Assembly (NCBI GenBank): GCA_002270295.1 | Contig: NISF01000007.1 | Coordinates: 248,540 to 312,539, forward strand | Direction: 5' to 3' | DNA from: Enterobacter sp. 10-1 | Lineage (GTDB): Bacteria; Pseudomonadota; Gammaproteobacteria; Enterobacterales; Enterobacteriaceae | Length of the DNA: 64,000 bases | Part shown: in pieces, positions 19,799 through 30,183 of the stretch | Layout: each line of letters begins with the position of its first letter | How positions within the stretch are numbered: position 1 is the stretch's first letter | Notes under the pieces: generated by a model | The model's database searches: none | Told to the model about the DNA's origin: nothing | The model's input: only the letters and a program-made list of their open reading frames with translations | Made by a program: the position numbers and the translations under genes

Positions 19799-20587
19799 AT
19801 GGCTTACCGTTCAATCCCATTCAGCAACGACGTTATCTGGCAGGCCCCGTTTCAGCCGGCTAAGCATGCGCTGGCGGATGCAATACGGGAAAAAATCACC
19901 GCCTTGCGTCCGCATCTGCTGGATTTTCTTCGTCTGGATGAAGAAGCCCCGTCCTGCGCGCTGACGCTTGCCGAGTGGTCCTCGCCGGTTACGCTGAGCT
20001 CCCTGCTGGCCACCTACTCCGATCATATCTACCGCAATCAGCCAACGCTGCCGCGCGAGCAAAAACCGCTGCTCTCGCTGTGGGCACAATGGTATATCGG
20101 CCTGCTGGTACCGCCTCTGATGCTGGCCCTGTTAAGCGAAGAGCAAACCATCAGCCTGGCGCCGGAACATTTCCGCGTAGAGTTCCATGAAACCGGCCGC
20201 GCGGCCTGCTTTTGGATCGACGTCCACTCTGCCGCCGCCAGCAGTGGCCAGTCGCCGCAGTCGCGGATCGAAACGCTGGTCAATGATGCCCTGCAGCCGG
20301 TGATTCAGGCGCTGGAAGCGACCGGCGATATCAACGCGAAGCTTATCTGGAGCAATACCGGCTATTTGATTAACTGGTATCTGGGTGAGATGAAGACGCT
20401 GCTGGGAGAGGAACGGGCGGCGGCTCTGCGCCAGCACTGTTTCTTTGAAAAGCAGTTTGCCGATGGCCGGGATAACCCGCTGTGGCGTACGGTCGTTGTA
20501 CGTGAAGGAGCGCTGGTGCGGCGTACCTGCTGCCAGCGCTACCGCCTGCCGGATGTCCAGCAGTGCGGAGACTGCACGCTAAAATAA
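19799..20587 (+). CDS. fhuF: FhuF: siderophore-iron reductase
   Basis: FhuF is a [2Fe-2S] protein that reduces hydroxamate-bound ferric iron in the cytoplasm so that iron is released from ferrioxamine- or ferrichrome-type siderophores. It is 262 residues. The C-terminal cluster ligands CC-x10-C-x2-C are Cys244, Cys245, Cys256 and Cys259, the unusual FhuF pattern. The Fur box upstream fits the role. The ribosome-binding site is weak. The gene is convergent with the EIIC gene across a strong hairpin. Confidence 0.95.
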   Translation: MAYRSIPFSNDVIWQAPFQPAKHALADAIREKITALRPHLLDFLRLDEEAPSCALTLAEWSSPVTLSSLLATYSDHIYRNQPTLPREQKPLLSLWAQWYIGLLVPPLMLALLSEEQTISLAPEHFRVEFHETGRAACFWIDVHSAAASSGQSPQSRIETLVNDALQPVIQALEATGDINAKLIWSNTGYLINWYLGEMKTLLGEERAAALRQHCFFEKQFADGRDNPLWRTVVVREGALVRRTCCQRYRLPDVQQCGDCTLK

Positions 20588-20600
20588 TCCGCTTTTTCAC

Positions 20601-20628
20601 GCGGGCGGCCCTAACGCCGCCCGCCTGC
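20601..20628. terminator. Bidirectional terminator between fhuF and EIIC
   Basis: A perfect 9-bp stem GCGGGCGGC / GCCGCCCGC (20601-20609, 20616-20624) is followed on the plus strand by CTGCTTTTA and on the minus strand by GTGAAAAAG. It probably ends fhuF and may insulate the convergent EIIC gene. Confidence 0.7.
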
Positions 20629-20630
20629 TT

Positions 20631-21974
20631 TTATGCCGTTTGCTGGCTCTCTTCAGCCACGCGCTGGGCCTCTTCCGCCTCCTGCTCTAACAGCTGTTTC
20701 TCGTATACCTTAAAGAACGGGAAATAGATGATGGCTGAAACGCAGGCCAGAAGAATCACCAGGATCGCCGCCCGGAAATCCCAGCCCAGCGCCCATGCGG
20801 CACCAATTGGCGCCGGAGCCGTCCAGGGTACCACTGAGATAACCCGGCCAATCAGATCCAGCTTCATTGCCGCCCAGGCGAGCACGGCGTTAACCATCGG
20901 TGACAGCAGGAACGGAATAAAGAATACCGGGTTCATAACGATTGGCGTGCCGAAAATGACCGGTTCGTTAATGTTAAACAGGCTCGGTACCACGCTCAGA
21001 CGGCCAATAGACCGCAGGTGGGCTGAGCGGCTGCGCAGGTAGCAGATAACCAGCCCCATCGTGGCGCCAGACCCGCCTATCACAATGAAGAACGTCCAGA
21101 ACGCCTCCATAAAGATGTGCGGTAACGGTGCGCCCTGTGCCAGAGCCTGCTGGTTCATGCCCAGGTTGGTCAGCCAGAACATCTGCAGCATACCGGAGAC
21201 GATTGCCGCCCCGTGGATCCCTGCGAACCACAGCAGATGGCCAATCAGTACCGCCAGTAAAATTGCCGGCAATGAATCAGCGGCGGAAACCAGCGGTTTA
21301 AAGACGGACATAATGGCCTGCGGAATAAGCATGTCAAACTGATGCTGAATGAACAGGCTGAGCGGATAGAGCGTCAGCACCACCACCAGCACCGGGATCA
21401 GCAGGTCAAACGAGTTTTTAATCATCGGTGGAACCTGATCCGGCAGGCGGATCCCGATGTTATGCGCCTTCAGAAAGCGCATCATCTCAACGCAATAGAT
21501 CGCGACCAGGATCGCGGTGAAGATCCCCGTCCCGCCCAGGCTATCCACCGGTAAAGTCCCGCTAGTTTTCGGGGCCGCCACCAGCAGAAAAGCCATAATT
21601 GACAGCATGCTGCACATAAAGGGATCGAGCTGGTGGGATTTTACGTAATGCTTGCCGAGGTTATAAGAAATCGCGGCACAGATATAGATAGACATGATGC
21701 CCATCGTCATATCGAACGGCGTCAGAATTCGCCCTTCAAACTCTTTTGCTAAATCCAGCCAGGTACGCGCGAACCCCCAGGTGGTATCCGGGGAAAACGG
21801 CGGGTAGGCAAAAACCAGAAGAAATGAACCGACGATCATAAACGGCATGGCCGAGATAAAGCCGTCACGAATAGCCATAACGTGGCGCTGCGACGAGATT
21901 CGCCCGGCGACAGGGCTAATATAATTTTCTACAAAGCGGAATATCAGATTAAACGCAGCATGGTTAGCAGACAT
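20631..21974 (-). CDS. PTS EIIC, cellobiose/lactose family (orphan permease)
   Basis: This is the membrane translocation subunit of a phosphotransferase system, Lac family (ChbC/CelB-like). It is 447 residues with about ten hydrophobic helices; the segments AIRDGFISAMPFMIVGSF near the N-terminus and NINEPVIFGTPIVMNP in the second half are EIIC(Lac) signatures, the latter with the conserved NEP substrate motif. No EIIA, EIIB or glycosidase gene is nearby, so phosphate must come from a partner encoded elsewhere. A GGAGG box precedes the ATG. The C-terminal tail is Glu/Gln-rich. The sugar cannot be told from sequence; a beta-glucoside or chitobiose is a family-based guess. Confidence 0.88.
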   Translation of the reverse strand: MSANHAAFNLIFRFVENYISPVAGRISSQRHVMAIRDGFISAMPFMIVGSFLLVFAYPPFSPDTTWGFARTWLDLAKEFEGRILTPFDMTMGIMSIYICAAISYNLGKHYVKSHQLDPFMCSMLSIMAFLLVAAPKTSGTLPVDSLGGTGIFTAILVAIYCVEMMRFLKAHNIGIRLPDQVPPMIKNSFDLLIPVLVVVLTLYPLSLFIQHQFDMLIPQAIMSVFKPLVSAADSLPAILLAVLIGHLLWFAGIHGAAIVSGMLQMFWLTNLGMNQQALAQGAPLPHIFMEAFWTFFIVIGGSGATMGLVICYLRSRSAHLRSIGRLSVVPSLFNINEPVIFGTPIVMNPVFFIPFLLSPMVNAVLAWAAMKLDLIGRVISVVPWTAPAPIGAAWALGWDFRAAILVILLACVSAIIYFPFFKVYEKQLLEQEAEEAQRVAEESQQTA

Positions 21975-22172
21975 AGCAGCCCTCCTGACAGGCTATAGAA
22001 ACAGGCCCAACAACGATTATCTTGCCGTTGTGATGAAACATGTTCTGTGAGCGAAAAACCACATCAGCCATTCGCCCAGCTATACTGCTCAAGTCAGCAC
22101 GATTCATACACGGCTCTTTGTTATAAGTGACGCAGGGAAGTTACCCATTCAGTATTCATCTGAGCGACCGTA

Positions 22173-22203
22173 ACCGCAACCGGTTACAGTAACCGGTTGC
22201 GGT
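22173..22203. promoter_or_regulatory. 31-bp perfect palindrome, tandem AACCGGTT operator
   Basis: Two 15-bp arms (ACCGCAACCGGTTAC and its complement) flank a single base. Each arm contains its own 8-bp palindrome AACCGGTT (22178-22185 and 22191-22198), 13 bp centre to centre. This looks like two adjacent LacI/GntR-type sites. It is 199 bp upstream of the EIIC start and 111 bp upstream of the YbaK-like gene, in a 339-bp gap that otherwise has no gene. Confidence 0.6.
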
Positions 22204-22313
22204 GATTGTGAAGAAGATCCAGAAATTGGAAAAATTCTCGATTATCAGCCGGCAATATTTACACTCCGCCAGGCTTATGCCAGATTAAAACGGGCATTAA
22301 TCAGGAGATCCTA

Positions 22314-22772
22314 ATGAGTCTGCAGTCCGTACGGCAGTTTTTTGCCGAACACGCCCCCGATATCGAAATCATCGAGCTCGCTCAAAGCACCGCAACCGTG
22401 GCTCTCGCCGCCGCGGCGCATCACGTTGAACCGGGACAAATCGCCAGAACCCTGTCGTTAAAGGTAAAAGACCGGGTGATACTCGTCGTCTCTCGTGGCG
22501 ATGTGCGTCTGGATAATAAAAAGCTGAAGGAAGCGTTTGGGGCGAAGGCCCGTATGCTAAGCAGCGATGAGGTCGTCACGCTAACCGGGCATCCCGTTGG
22601 CGGCGTATGCCCTTTCGGCCTGGAAAACCCGCTGACGGTCTATTGCGATATTTCACTGAAGCAGTATCAGGAAGTCCTGCCTGCAGCCGGCGCCATCCAC
22701 AGCGCGGTTCGCATTTCTCCTGACCGGATGGCCCAGCTCACCGATGCAACCTGGGTTGACGTTTGCCTGTAA
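22314..22772 (+). CDS. YbaK/EbsC-family aminoacyl-tRNA deacylase
   Basis: A 152-residue single-domain protein of the YbaK/ProX superfamily, which hydrolyses mischarged aminoacyl-tRNAs in trans. The family lysine region ARTLSLKVKDRVILVVSRGD (about 44-63) and GHPVGGVCPFGL (about 99-110) are present; the GxxxGGxxPFG stretch shapes the active site. The substrate (Cys-, Ala- or other-tRNA) cannot be told. A GGAGAT box precedes the ATG. It is convergent with bglJ. Confidence 0.87.
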   Translation: MSLQSVRQFFAEHAPDIEIIELAQSTATVALAAAAHHVEPGQIARTLSLKVKDRVILVVSRGDVRLDNKKLKEAFGAKARMLSSDEVVTLTGHPVGGVCPFGLENPLTVYCDISLKQYQEVLPAAGAIHSAVRISPDRMAQLTDATWVDVCL

Positions 22773-22787
22773 AAACTTGCAGCAGGG

Positions 22788-23465
22788 TTACTCAAGGCAC
22801 TCCTCCGCCGCATCTTCGTCGAGGGCCGATAAATGCATCAGGATATCGGCCGCGCTCAGCAGGCCGATATCTGAACTGACACCGAGTTTAGTCATGGCGT
22901 TGAATTTATGGGCGCGGATGGTTTTGATATTACGATCCAGCTGAGCGGCTATTTCTGGCAACGAATAGCCGTAGGTCATATAGCGAAGAATATGCTGTTC
23001 CGTTGGGCTCAGAATTTGGCTGCCGAGGCCAGAATTTGGGTTGAGCGGCGCCTCGTCCGCCTGCAGCGTCTGGTTAACCAGCTGAATGAGCTGTTCCTGC
23101 AACCGTACGCGGCAGATCGATTTATTCAGCACGCCGTGCAGGTTGGACGGCGTCAGCTGGCTGACCAAACACGCTTCAGCGCTATTATTCGCTAAAACGA
23201 TGCGCCGTATCTCAGGACTGGAACAGGCGATTTCATGAAGAAAAAGCAGGCTTTCCATGCGAAAGAGGCGATTGCTAAAAAGTGAAAAAATAACGGCAAT
23301 CACTTTTTTAGACTGCAGCATCCGGCGCAGCGATTGGGTATCTTTAAAAAACCGCACAATATAATTACCCGCTCCCGCGCTGGTTAATATATGACGCAGC
23401 GCCAGCTCGGTCAGCATGCATTTTTCTACGACAGCGACATATCGAGGTGAGTTGTTTTTTTCCAT
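22788..23465 (-). CDS. bglJ: BglJ: LuxR-type transcriptional regulator
   Basis: In E. coli BglJ pairs with RcsB to activate bgl and other H-NS-silenced genes. It is 225 residues. An atypical receiver-like N-terminal domain without the phosphoacceptor acidic pocket is followed by a LuxR helix-turn-helix (about 155-215: LSPTEQHILRYMTYGYSLPEIAAQL and NIKTIRAHKFNAM). The gene overlaps the 3' end of yjjQ by 40 bp, so the two form one transcript, as in E. coli. Confidence 0.92.
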   Translation of the reverse strand: MEKNNSPRYVAVVEKCMLTELALRHILTSAGAGNYIVRFFKDTQSLRRMLQSKKVIAVIFSLFSNRLFRMESLLFLHEIACSSPEIRRIVLANNSAEACLVSQLTPSNLHGVLNKSICRVRLQEQLIQLVNQTLQADEAPLNPNSGLGSQILSPTEQHILRYMTYGYSLPEIAAQLDRNIKTIRAHKFNAMTKLGVSSDIGLLSAADILMHLSALDEDAAEECLE

Positions 23466-24148
23466 TGCTTTTGTTCTCCAAAAGCGGCATAGATATTCAG
23501 CTCCTTCATTCCCTGAGCGCTATTAATCCAGGCGTACATTTCCGCATTGCTGCGCAAAGAGAGGCGACGCATAGCGCTATTTTTCTGCGCGCTAATTGTT
23601 TTATTACTCTTTTTCAACAGCGCGGCAATTTGGTTAATTCCCCAGCCTTTCGCCAGCAAACGTAAAACCTTACGTTCAGATAGCGTCAGAAAAATCGCCG
23701 TTGGCTGATTCTCTTCGCTATTCCCTAACGCGGAGGATAATAGCGTCTGGCTTATTCTCTCCCGCGCCGTAGCGTCCGCGTGGATAACCTCAACCAGATG
23801 TTTTAGCGACTCATGGCTGGAAATGAGCGTGCTTTCCGCACAGACTAATATCTCCATAGTCTGGAGATCGCAGGAATGGCCAATCATATAGACCCAATGA
23901 ATGTCTCTATATTGGATCATCAACGAGTGATAGTCCTCACACACCTCACGGGGCTGATGGATTTCGTCTGATAAATCAGCGACCACCAGCACCGCCTGCC
24001 GCAGCTGAAGCAGAGTCAGCTCCTCCAGAGAGCCGCAGACGCAGAAGGCATATTCGGGGAGATGCTCCTCGGCTATCGCCTTCAGTCCATGCTGCATAAC
24101 CGGTATTTTACTGATAATAATGCCGTATTTACCCTGTCCCGGTAACAT
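23426..24148 (-). CDS. yjjQ: YjjQ: LuxR-type transcriptional repressor
   Basis: YjjQ represses flagellar, capsule and biofilm genes in E. coli. The start at 24148 (MLPGQGKYGIIISKIPVM) has GGAGGG upstream and matches the E. coli start; length 240. The LuxR helix-turn-helix LTLSERKVLRLLAKGWGINQ and NKTISAQKNSAMRRL is at about 168-205. No conserved phosphorylatable aspartate is evident. The 225-bp AT-rich DNA upstream (to 24373) fits an H-NS-bound promoter. Confidence 0.93.
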   Translation of the reverse strand: MLPGQGKYGIIISKIPVMQHGLKAIAEEHLPEYAFCVCGSLEELTLLQLRQAVLVVADLSDEIHQPREVCEDYHSLMIQYRDIHWVYMIGHSCDLQTMEILVCAESTLISSHESLKHLVEVIHADATARERISQTLLSSALGNSEENQPTAIFLTLSERKVLRLLAKGWGINQIAALLKKSNKTISAQKNSAMRRLSLRSNAEMYAWINSAQGMKELNIYAAFGEQKQWKKTTHLDMSLS

Positions 24149-24373
24149 AAACCCTCCGCTTCCCATCGAAGACTCGCGCCTTTAATAATAAAGATGAATA
24201 ATTTGGCGGTAGCTATATTACTGTGCCAGATAAATCTTTATTGGTCTGGCGAGGAATTTAGCCTGACCTTGCCAACCATGAACGCTAACACAGGCAATAA
24301 CGCTCAATAAGTTAGAAAAATTTAAAATGAAATTTAGGAAAAATAATTTATTGCGGGACAGAATAACGGTATC

Positions 24374-25243
24374 TCATTTGATGCTGTTCCTGAATGCCTT
24401 TGGCGACACGCCGCTATAGCGCCGGAAAAATCGGGAGAAGTAGGTGGAATCGGAAAAACCCAAATAATCAGACAGTTGGGCTACCGTCATCCGGGTATAC
24501 TGCAGATTCCGCCGCGCTTCAAGCATCAGCCGGTGGTGCAAAACCCCTAACGCGCTGCGGCCGTGGAATTCACGACACAAATAGTTAAGGTGCGTAGCCG
24601 AAATACCCACCCGCCTGGCGTACTCCGCCAGCGGGATATGTTCGCGATAGTGGCTCTCAATAAGACGAGAAAAGTGACGCATAGCGCTGCGCTTCCTTTC
24701 CGCTCTGTCTGCCGTTACCGGTGCCGGAAGGCAGCGTCGGTTCAGCCATACCAGCAGCGCGCCAAGCAGCGAATGGAGCATCATTTCGCGCGCATCAAGC
24801 TCTTCGCAGTACTCCTCGCGCAACGCCGTAAACAGCGCCCGAACATGGCCTCGGGAGCGCCTGACCGGCACGCACTGCGGCTGGCTGAGCACATCGAGCT
24901 GGCGGCCAAACTGGTTTTCAAAACGGCTGAGCAGCGGTAGCGCCAGCGAGAGCACGTACCCTTGAGTGCCCGGTGAAAAGCGAAATCCGTGAACGCACAG
25001 CGCCGGTACCACCTGGATGCAGGCTTCCGTCATCACGGTCGTCACACCCTCAATCTCGATCTCAGCTCTTCCCTTATGGAGATACAGCAGCTGCACCAGC
25101 TCGGCGTGCTGATGCATGCGGATATGCCACTCGTACAGGCTGCTGCGCTGCAAAATCGACTCGCAGTGCAGGAGATCCGGCGTCGGCCAGTCTCGTTCTT
25201 CCCCATATAGCTTAAACACGGGAACGCTATTCGCTGCCTGCAT
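24374..25243 (-). CDS. pobR: PobR-like AraC-family activator of pobA
   Basis: An AraC/XylS regulator of 289 residues: an N-terminal cupin-type effector domain (about 30-120) and a C-terminal double helix-turn-helix (about 195-285, with PLAEYARRVGISATHLNYLCREFHG and VAQLSDYLGFSDSTYFSRFFRR). Its place 23 bp after pobA suggests it senses 4-hydroxybenzoate and activates pobA. I chose the start at 25243 because AGGAG lies 5 bp before it; a second ATG lies seven codons upstream. It shares the strand with pobA instead of being divergent. Confidence 0.83.
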   Translation of the reverse strand: MQAANSVPVFKLYGEERDWPTPDLLHCESILQRSSLYEWHIRMHQHAELVQLLYLHKGRAEIEIEGVTTVMTEACIQVVPALCVHGFRFSPGTQGYVLSLALPLLSRFENQFGRQLDVLSQPQCVPVRRSRGHVRALFTALREEYCEELDAREMMLHSLLGALLVWLNRRCLPAPVTADRAERKRSAMRHFSRLIESHYREHIPLAEYARRVGISATHLNYLCREFHGRSALGVLHHRLMLEARRNLQYTRMTVAQLSDYLGFSDSTYFSRFFRRYSGVSPKAFRNSIK

Positions 25244-25266
25244 GACGACTCCTGCCGTTTTCAACG

Positions 25267-26478
<1,212 letters not shown>

Positions 26479-26739
26479 TTATTTGTTTGTTTTTTGTTTA
26501 TTAAAAGTTCTCAGGTGCATTTTTGATAAGTCAGGTGGGAAAAAGAAGGCAATAACGGCGGCAAAAACTGCACTTTTCAACAGTTTTATAAAAGTGTGGT
26601 GCGGTTCAAAATTTATCCATCCGGCCGGGAGGCGGCTTTTTGCACATTATTTGATCCCGACCCCCTCAGGCAAATCGAGAGTTCAGGTTAAAGTAGCGAC
26701 GGACACTACGGCATCGGGCGTTACTGACAGCAGGTATTT

Positions 26740-27980
<1,241 letters not shown>

Positions 27981-28086
27981 CGAGCCGCGCCGCCGGGATC
28001 GGTCAGTCGCTCCATCCCGGCCGGGCGCTGTGCTACTATGTGTGCTATTCCCCCACTCTATCGTTGTTCAGAGCTGAGATAGTGTT

Positions 28087-28626
28087 ATGTCTTCGCGAAT
28101 TTTAACTACCGATTTTAGCGGCCTGGATGATTTCATTCAGGATCCTGCGGCCATTCTCGCAAAATCGGCCAACGGTGCCGTTGCCGTTTTTGCCAACAAT
28201 ACTCCTGCCTTCTATGCGCTGACGCCGGAACGTCTGGCCCAGCTGCTTGAGCTGGAGAGTAAACTGGCACGCCCCGGCAGCGACATCGCGCTTGATACGC
28301 AGTTCTTTGACGAGCCGGCCGCCGCGCCAGCCGCGATCCCTATGGGAAAATTCGCCATGTACGCCGACTGGCAGCCGGACGCGGATTTTCAGCGCCTCGC
28401 GGCGCTGTGGGGTATCGCCCTGAGCCAGGCGGTCACGCCGGAAGAGCTGGCGGCATTCGTTGCCTACTGGCAGGCGGAAGGCAAAGTCTTTCATCACGTG
28501 CAGTGGCAGCAAAAGCTGGCGCGTAGCGTGCAAATCGGTCGCGCCAGCAACGGCGGCCAGCCGCGTCGTGATGTGAATACGGTCAGCGAGCCGGATAACC
28601 ATATTCCACGAGGGTTCAGAGGATGA
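28087..28626 (+). CDS. dnaT: DnaT: primosomal protein 1
   Basis: DnaT acts in replication restart, binding ssDNA with PriA-PriB to help DnaC load DnaB. It is 179 residues: an N-terminal oligomerisation region (1-85), an Ala/Pro-rich linker and a C-terminal ssDNA-binding domain (about 88-160, [20 protein letters not shown]). It is followed by dnaC with the stop almost touching the dnaC ribosome site, as in E. coli. Confidence 0.96.
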   Translation: MSSRILTTDFSGLDDFIQDPAAILAKSANGAVAVFANNTPAFYALTPERLAQLLELESKLARPGSDIALDTQFFDEPAAAPAAIPMGKFAMYADWQPDADFQRLAALWGIALSQAVTPEELAAFVAYWQAEGKVFHHVQWQQKLARSVQIGRASNGGQPRRDVNTVSEPDNHIPRGFRG

Positions 28627-28628
28627 GC

Positions 28629-29366
28629 ATGAAAAACGTTGGCGAACTGATGAAGCGCCTGCAAAAGATGATGCCTGCTCATATCGAACCGGCGTTTAAA
28701 ACCGGTGAAGAGCTGCTGGCATGGCAGAAAGAGCAGGGCAAGCTGCGTTCTGAAGCCCTTGAGCGGGAGAACCGGGCGATGAAAATGCAGCGGACGTTTA
28801 ACCGCTCCGGCATCCGCCCGCTGCACCAGAACTGCTCGTTTGAGAACTACCGGGTTGAGTGCGAAGGCCAGATGAACGCGCTGTCCAGAGCGCGCCAGTA
28901 CGTTGAAGAGTTCGACGGCAACATCGCCAGCTTTATCTTTTCCGGCAAGCCCGGCACCGGTAAAAACCACCTTGCGGCCGCCATTTGTAACGAGCTGCTG
29001 CTGCGCGGTAAATCGGTGCTGATCATAACCGTCGCCGACATCATGTCGGCAATGAAAGACACCTTCGGCAACCGGGAAATCAGCGAAGAGCAGCTGCTGA
29101 ACGATCTCAGCCGGGTCGATCTGCTGGTGATCGATGAGATCGGCATGCAAACCGAATCCCGCTATGAAAAAGTGATCATCAATCAGATCGTCGATCGCCG
29201 CTCCTCATCAAAGCGCCCGACCGGAATGTTAACCAACAGCAACATGGACGAGATGAACAAGCTGCTCGGCGAGCGCGTGATGGATCGTATGCGCCTCGGC
29301 AATAGCCTGTGGGTGATTTTCAACTGGGATAGCTATCGTCACCGGGTCACCGGCAAAGAGTATTAA
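28629..29366 (+). CDS. dnaC: DnaC: helicase loader
   Basis: DnaC is an AAA+ ATPase that loads DnaB helicase at oriC and at restart forks. The start at 28629 (MKNVGELMKRLQKMMPAHIE) gives 245 residues, as in E. coli, with GAGG 6 bp before it; an ATG two codons earlier is part of the ribosome site. Walker A GKPGTGKN is at 106-113, Walker B LLVIDEI near 170, and the arginine-finger region ERVMDRMRLG near 220. Confidence 0.97.
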   Translation: MKNVGELMKRLQKMMPAHIEPAFKTGEELLAWQKEQGKLRSEALERENRAMKMQRTFNRSGIRPLHQNCSFENYRVECEGQMNALSRARQYVEEFDGNIASFIFSGKPGTGKNHLAAAICNELLLRGKSVLIITVADIMSAMKDTFGNREISEEQLLNDLSRVDLLVIDEIGMQTESRYEKVIINQIVDRRSSSKRPTGMLTNSNMDEMNKLLGERVMDRMRLGNSLWVIFNWDSYRHRVTGKEY

Positions 29367-29419
29367 GACATTTCCGAACTCAGGCGGGGTTATACTGCGG
29401 AAATACTTCAGTAACCACG

Positions 29420-29926
29420 ATGAGTAAACTTATGAAATCTGCACAATCCTTGTTCCGCACTCTGATGATTGCCGGCGCCTTTTTCGCAGCCGGCGCACAG
29501 GCCGCCTCCTGGCAGGACTCCCTCTCCAGCGCCGCCAGCGAGCTCAGCAGCCAAAGCGGTTCGCAGCAAAGCGGCGCGCTGTCGCTCTCCTCGCTGACCG
29601 GCCTGCTGAACGGAGGGAGCCAGTCGCTGACCTCCAGCAGCATGAACAATGCCGCCGGCATTATGTCGTACTGCGCGAAACAAAAGCTCTCCTCGGTGAC
29701 CAATACCGAAAACATCAAAAACCAGGTTCTGGATAAACTCGGCCTCGGCACCGCGGAAAAACAGAAAGAGGATACCGGCTATCTTGAAGGTTTACAGGGC
29801 CTGCTGAACAGCAATAACGGCCAGCAGCTGAACCTGACCACCCTCGGCAGCAGCCCGCTGGCGGAAAAAGTGAAAACCAAAGCCTGCGATCTGGTCCTCA
29901 AGCAGGGCGCGAAATTCCTATCCTGA
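29420..29926 (+). CDS. yjjA: YjjA: periplasmic DUF2501 protein
   Basis: A 168-residue secreted protein of unknown function. A signal peptide (about 1-25) ends at AQA, followed by ASWQDSLSSAASEL. The mature part is Ser/Gln-rich, then has two cysteines (in YCAKQKLSS and KACDLVLKQ) that could form a disulphide. It matches E. coli YjjA in place and pattern. The start is uncertain: a second ATG four codons in is equally possible, and neither has a strong ribosome site. Confidence 0.87.
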   Translation: MSKLMKSAQSLFRTLMIAGAFFAAGAQAASWQDSLSSAASELSSQSGSQQSGALSLSSLTGLLNGGSQSLTSSSMNNAAGIMSYCAKQKLSSVTNTENIKNQVLDKLGLGTAEKQKEDTGYLEGLQGLLNSNNGQQLNLTTLGSSPLAEKVKTKACDLVLKQGAKFLS

Positions 29927-30183
29927 TCCTCTCCCCAGATGCCGCGTTTAGCGCCTTAGCCTGGACAACGCGGCCGCAACGCCGTTTTTTAACATTGATG
30001 GTCTCATTTTTCCCCGCCGGGAAGGATGAGACGTCGATCAAAAATGGCGACTTATAAACCAATTCTGAACCACAGCACAGTTTCATGACTCTACAATTGC
30101 AGCAATATGGCACTGCCATTACAGTATATCGTGGAAACCGATCTATTTTGCCAGCGGTCAGCTGGCGCTAATGAGGGTAAGCT

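Noticed and set aside
22021-22070. CRP site upstream of EIIC (TGTGATGAAACATG and TGTGAGCG)
   Set aside because: Only single half-sites are good; the second halves do not match at the proper 6-bp spacing.
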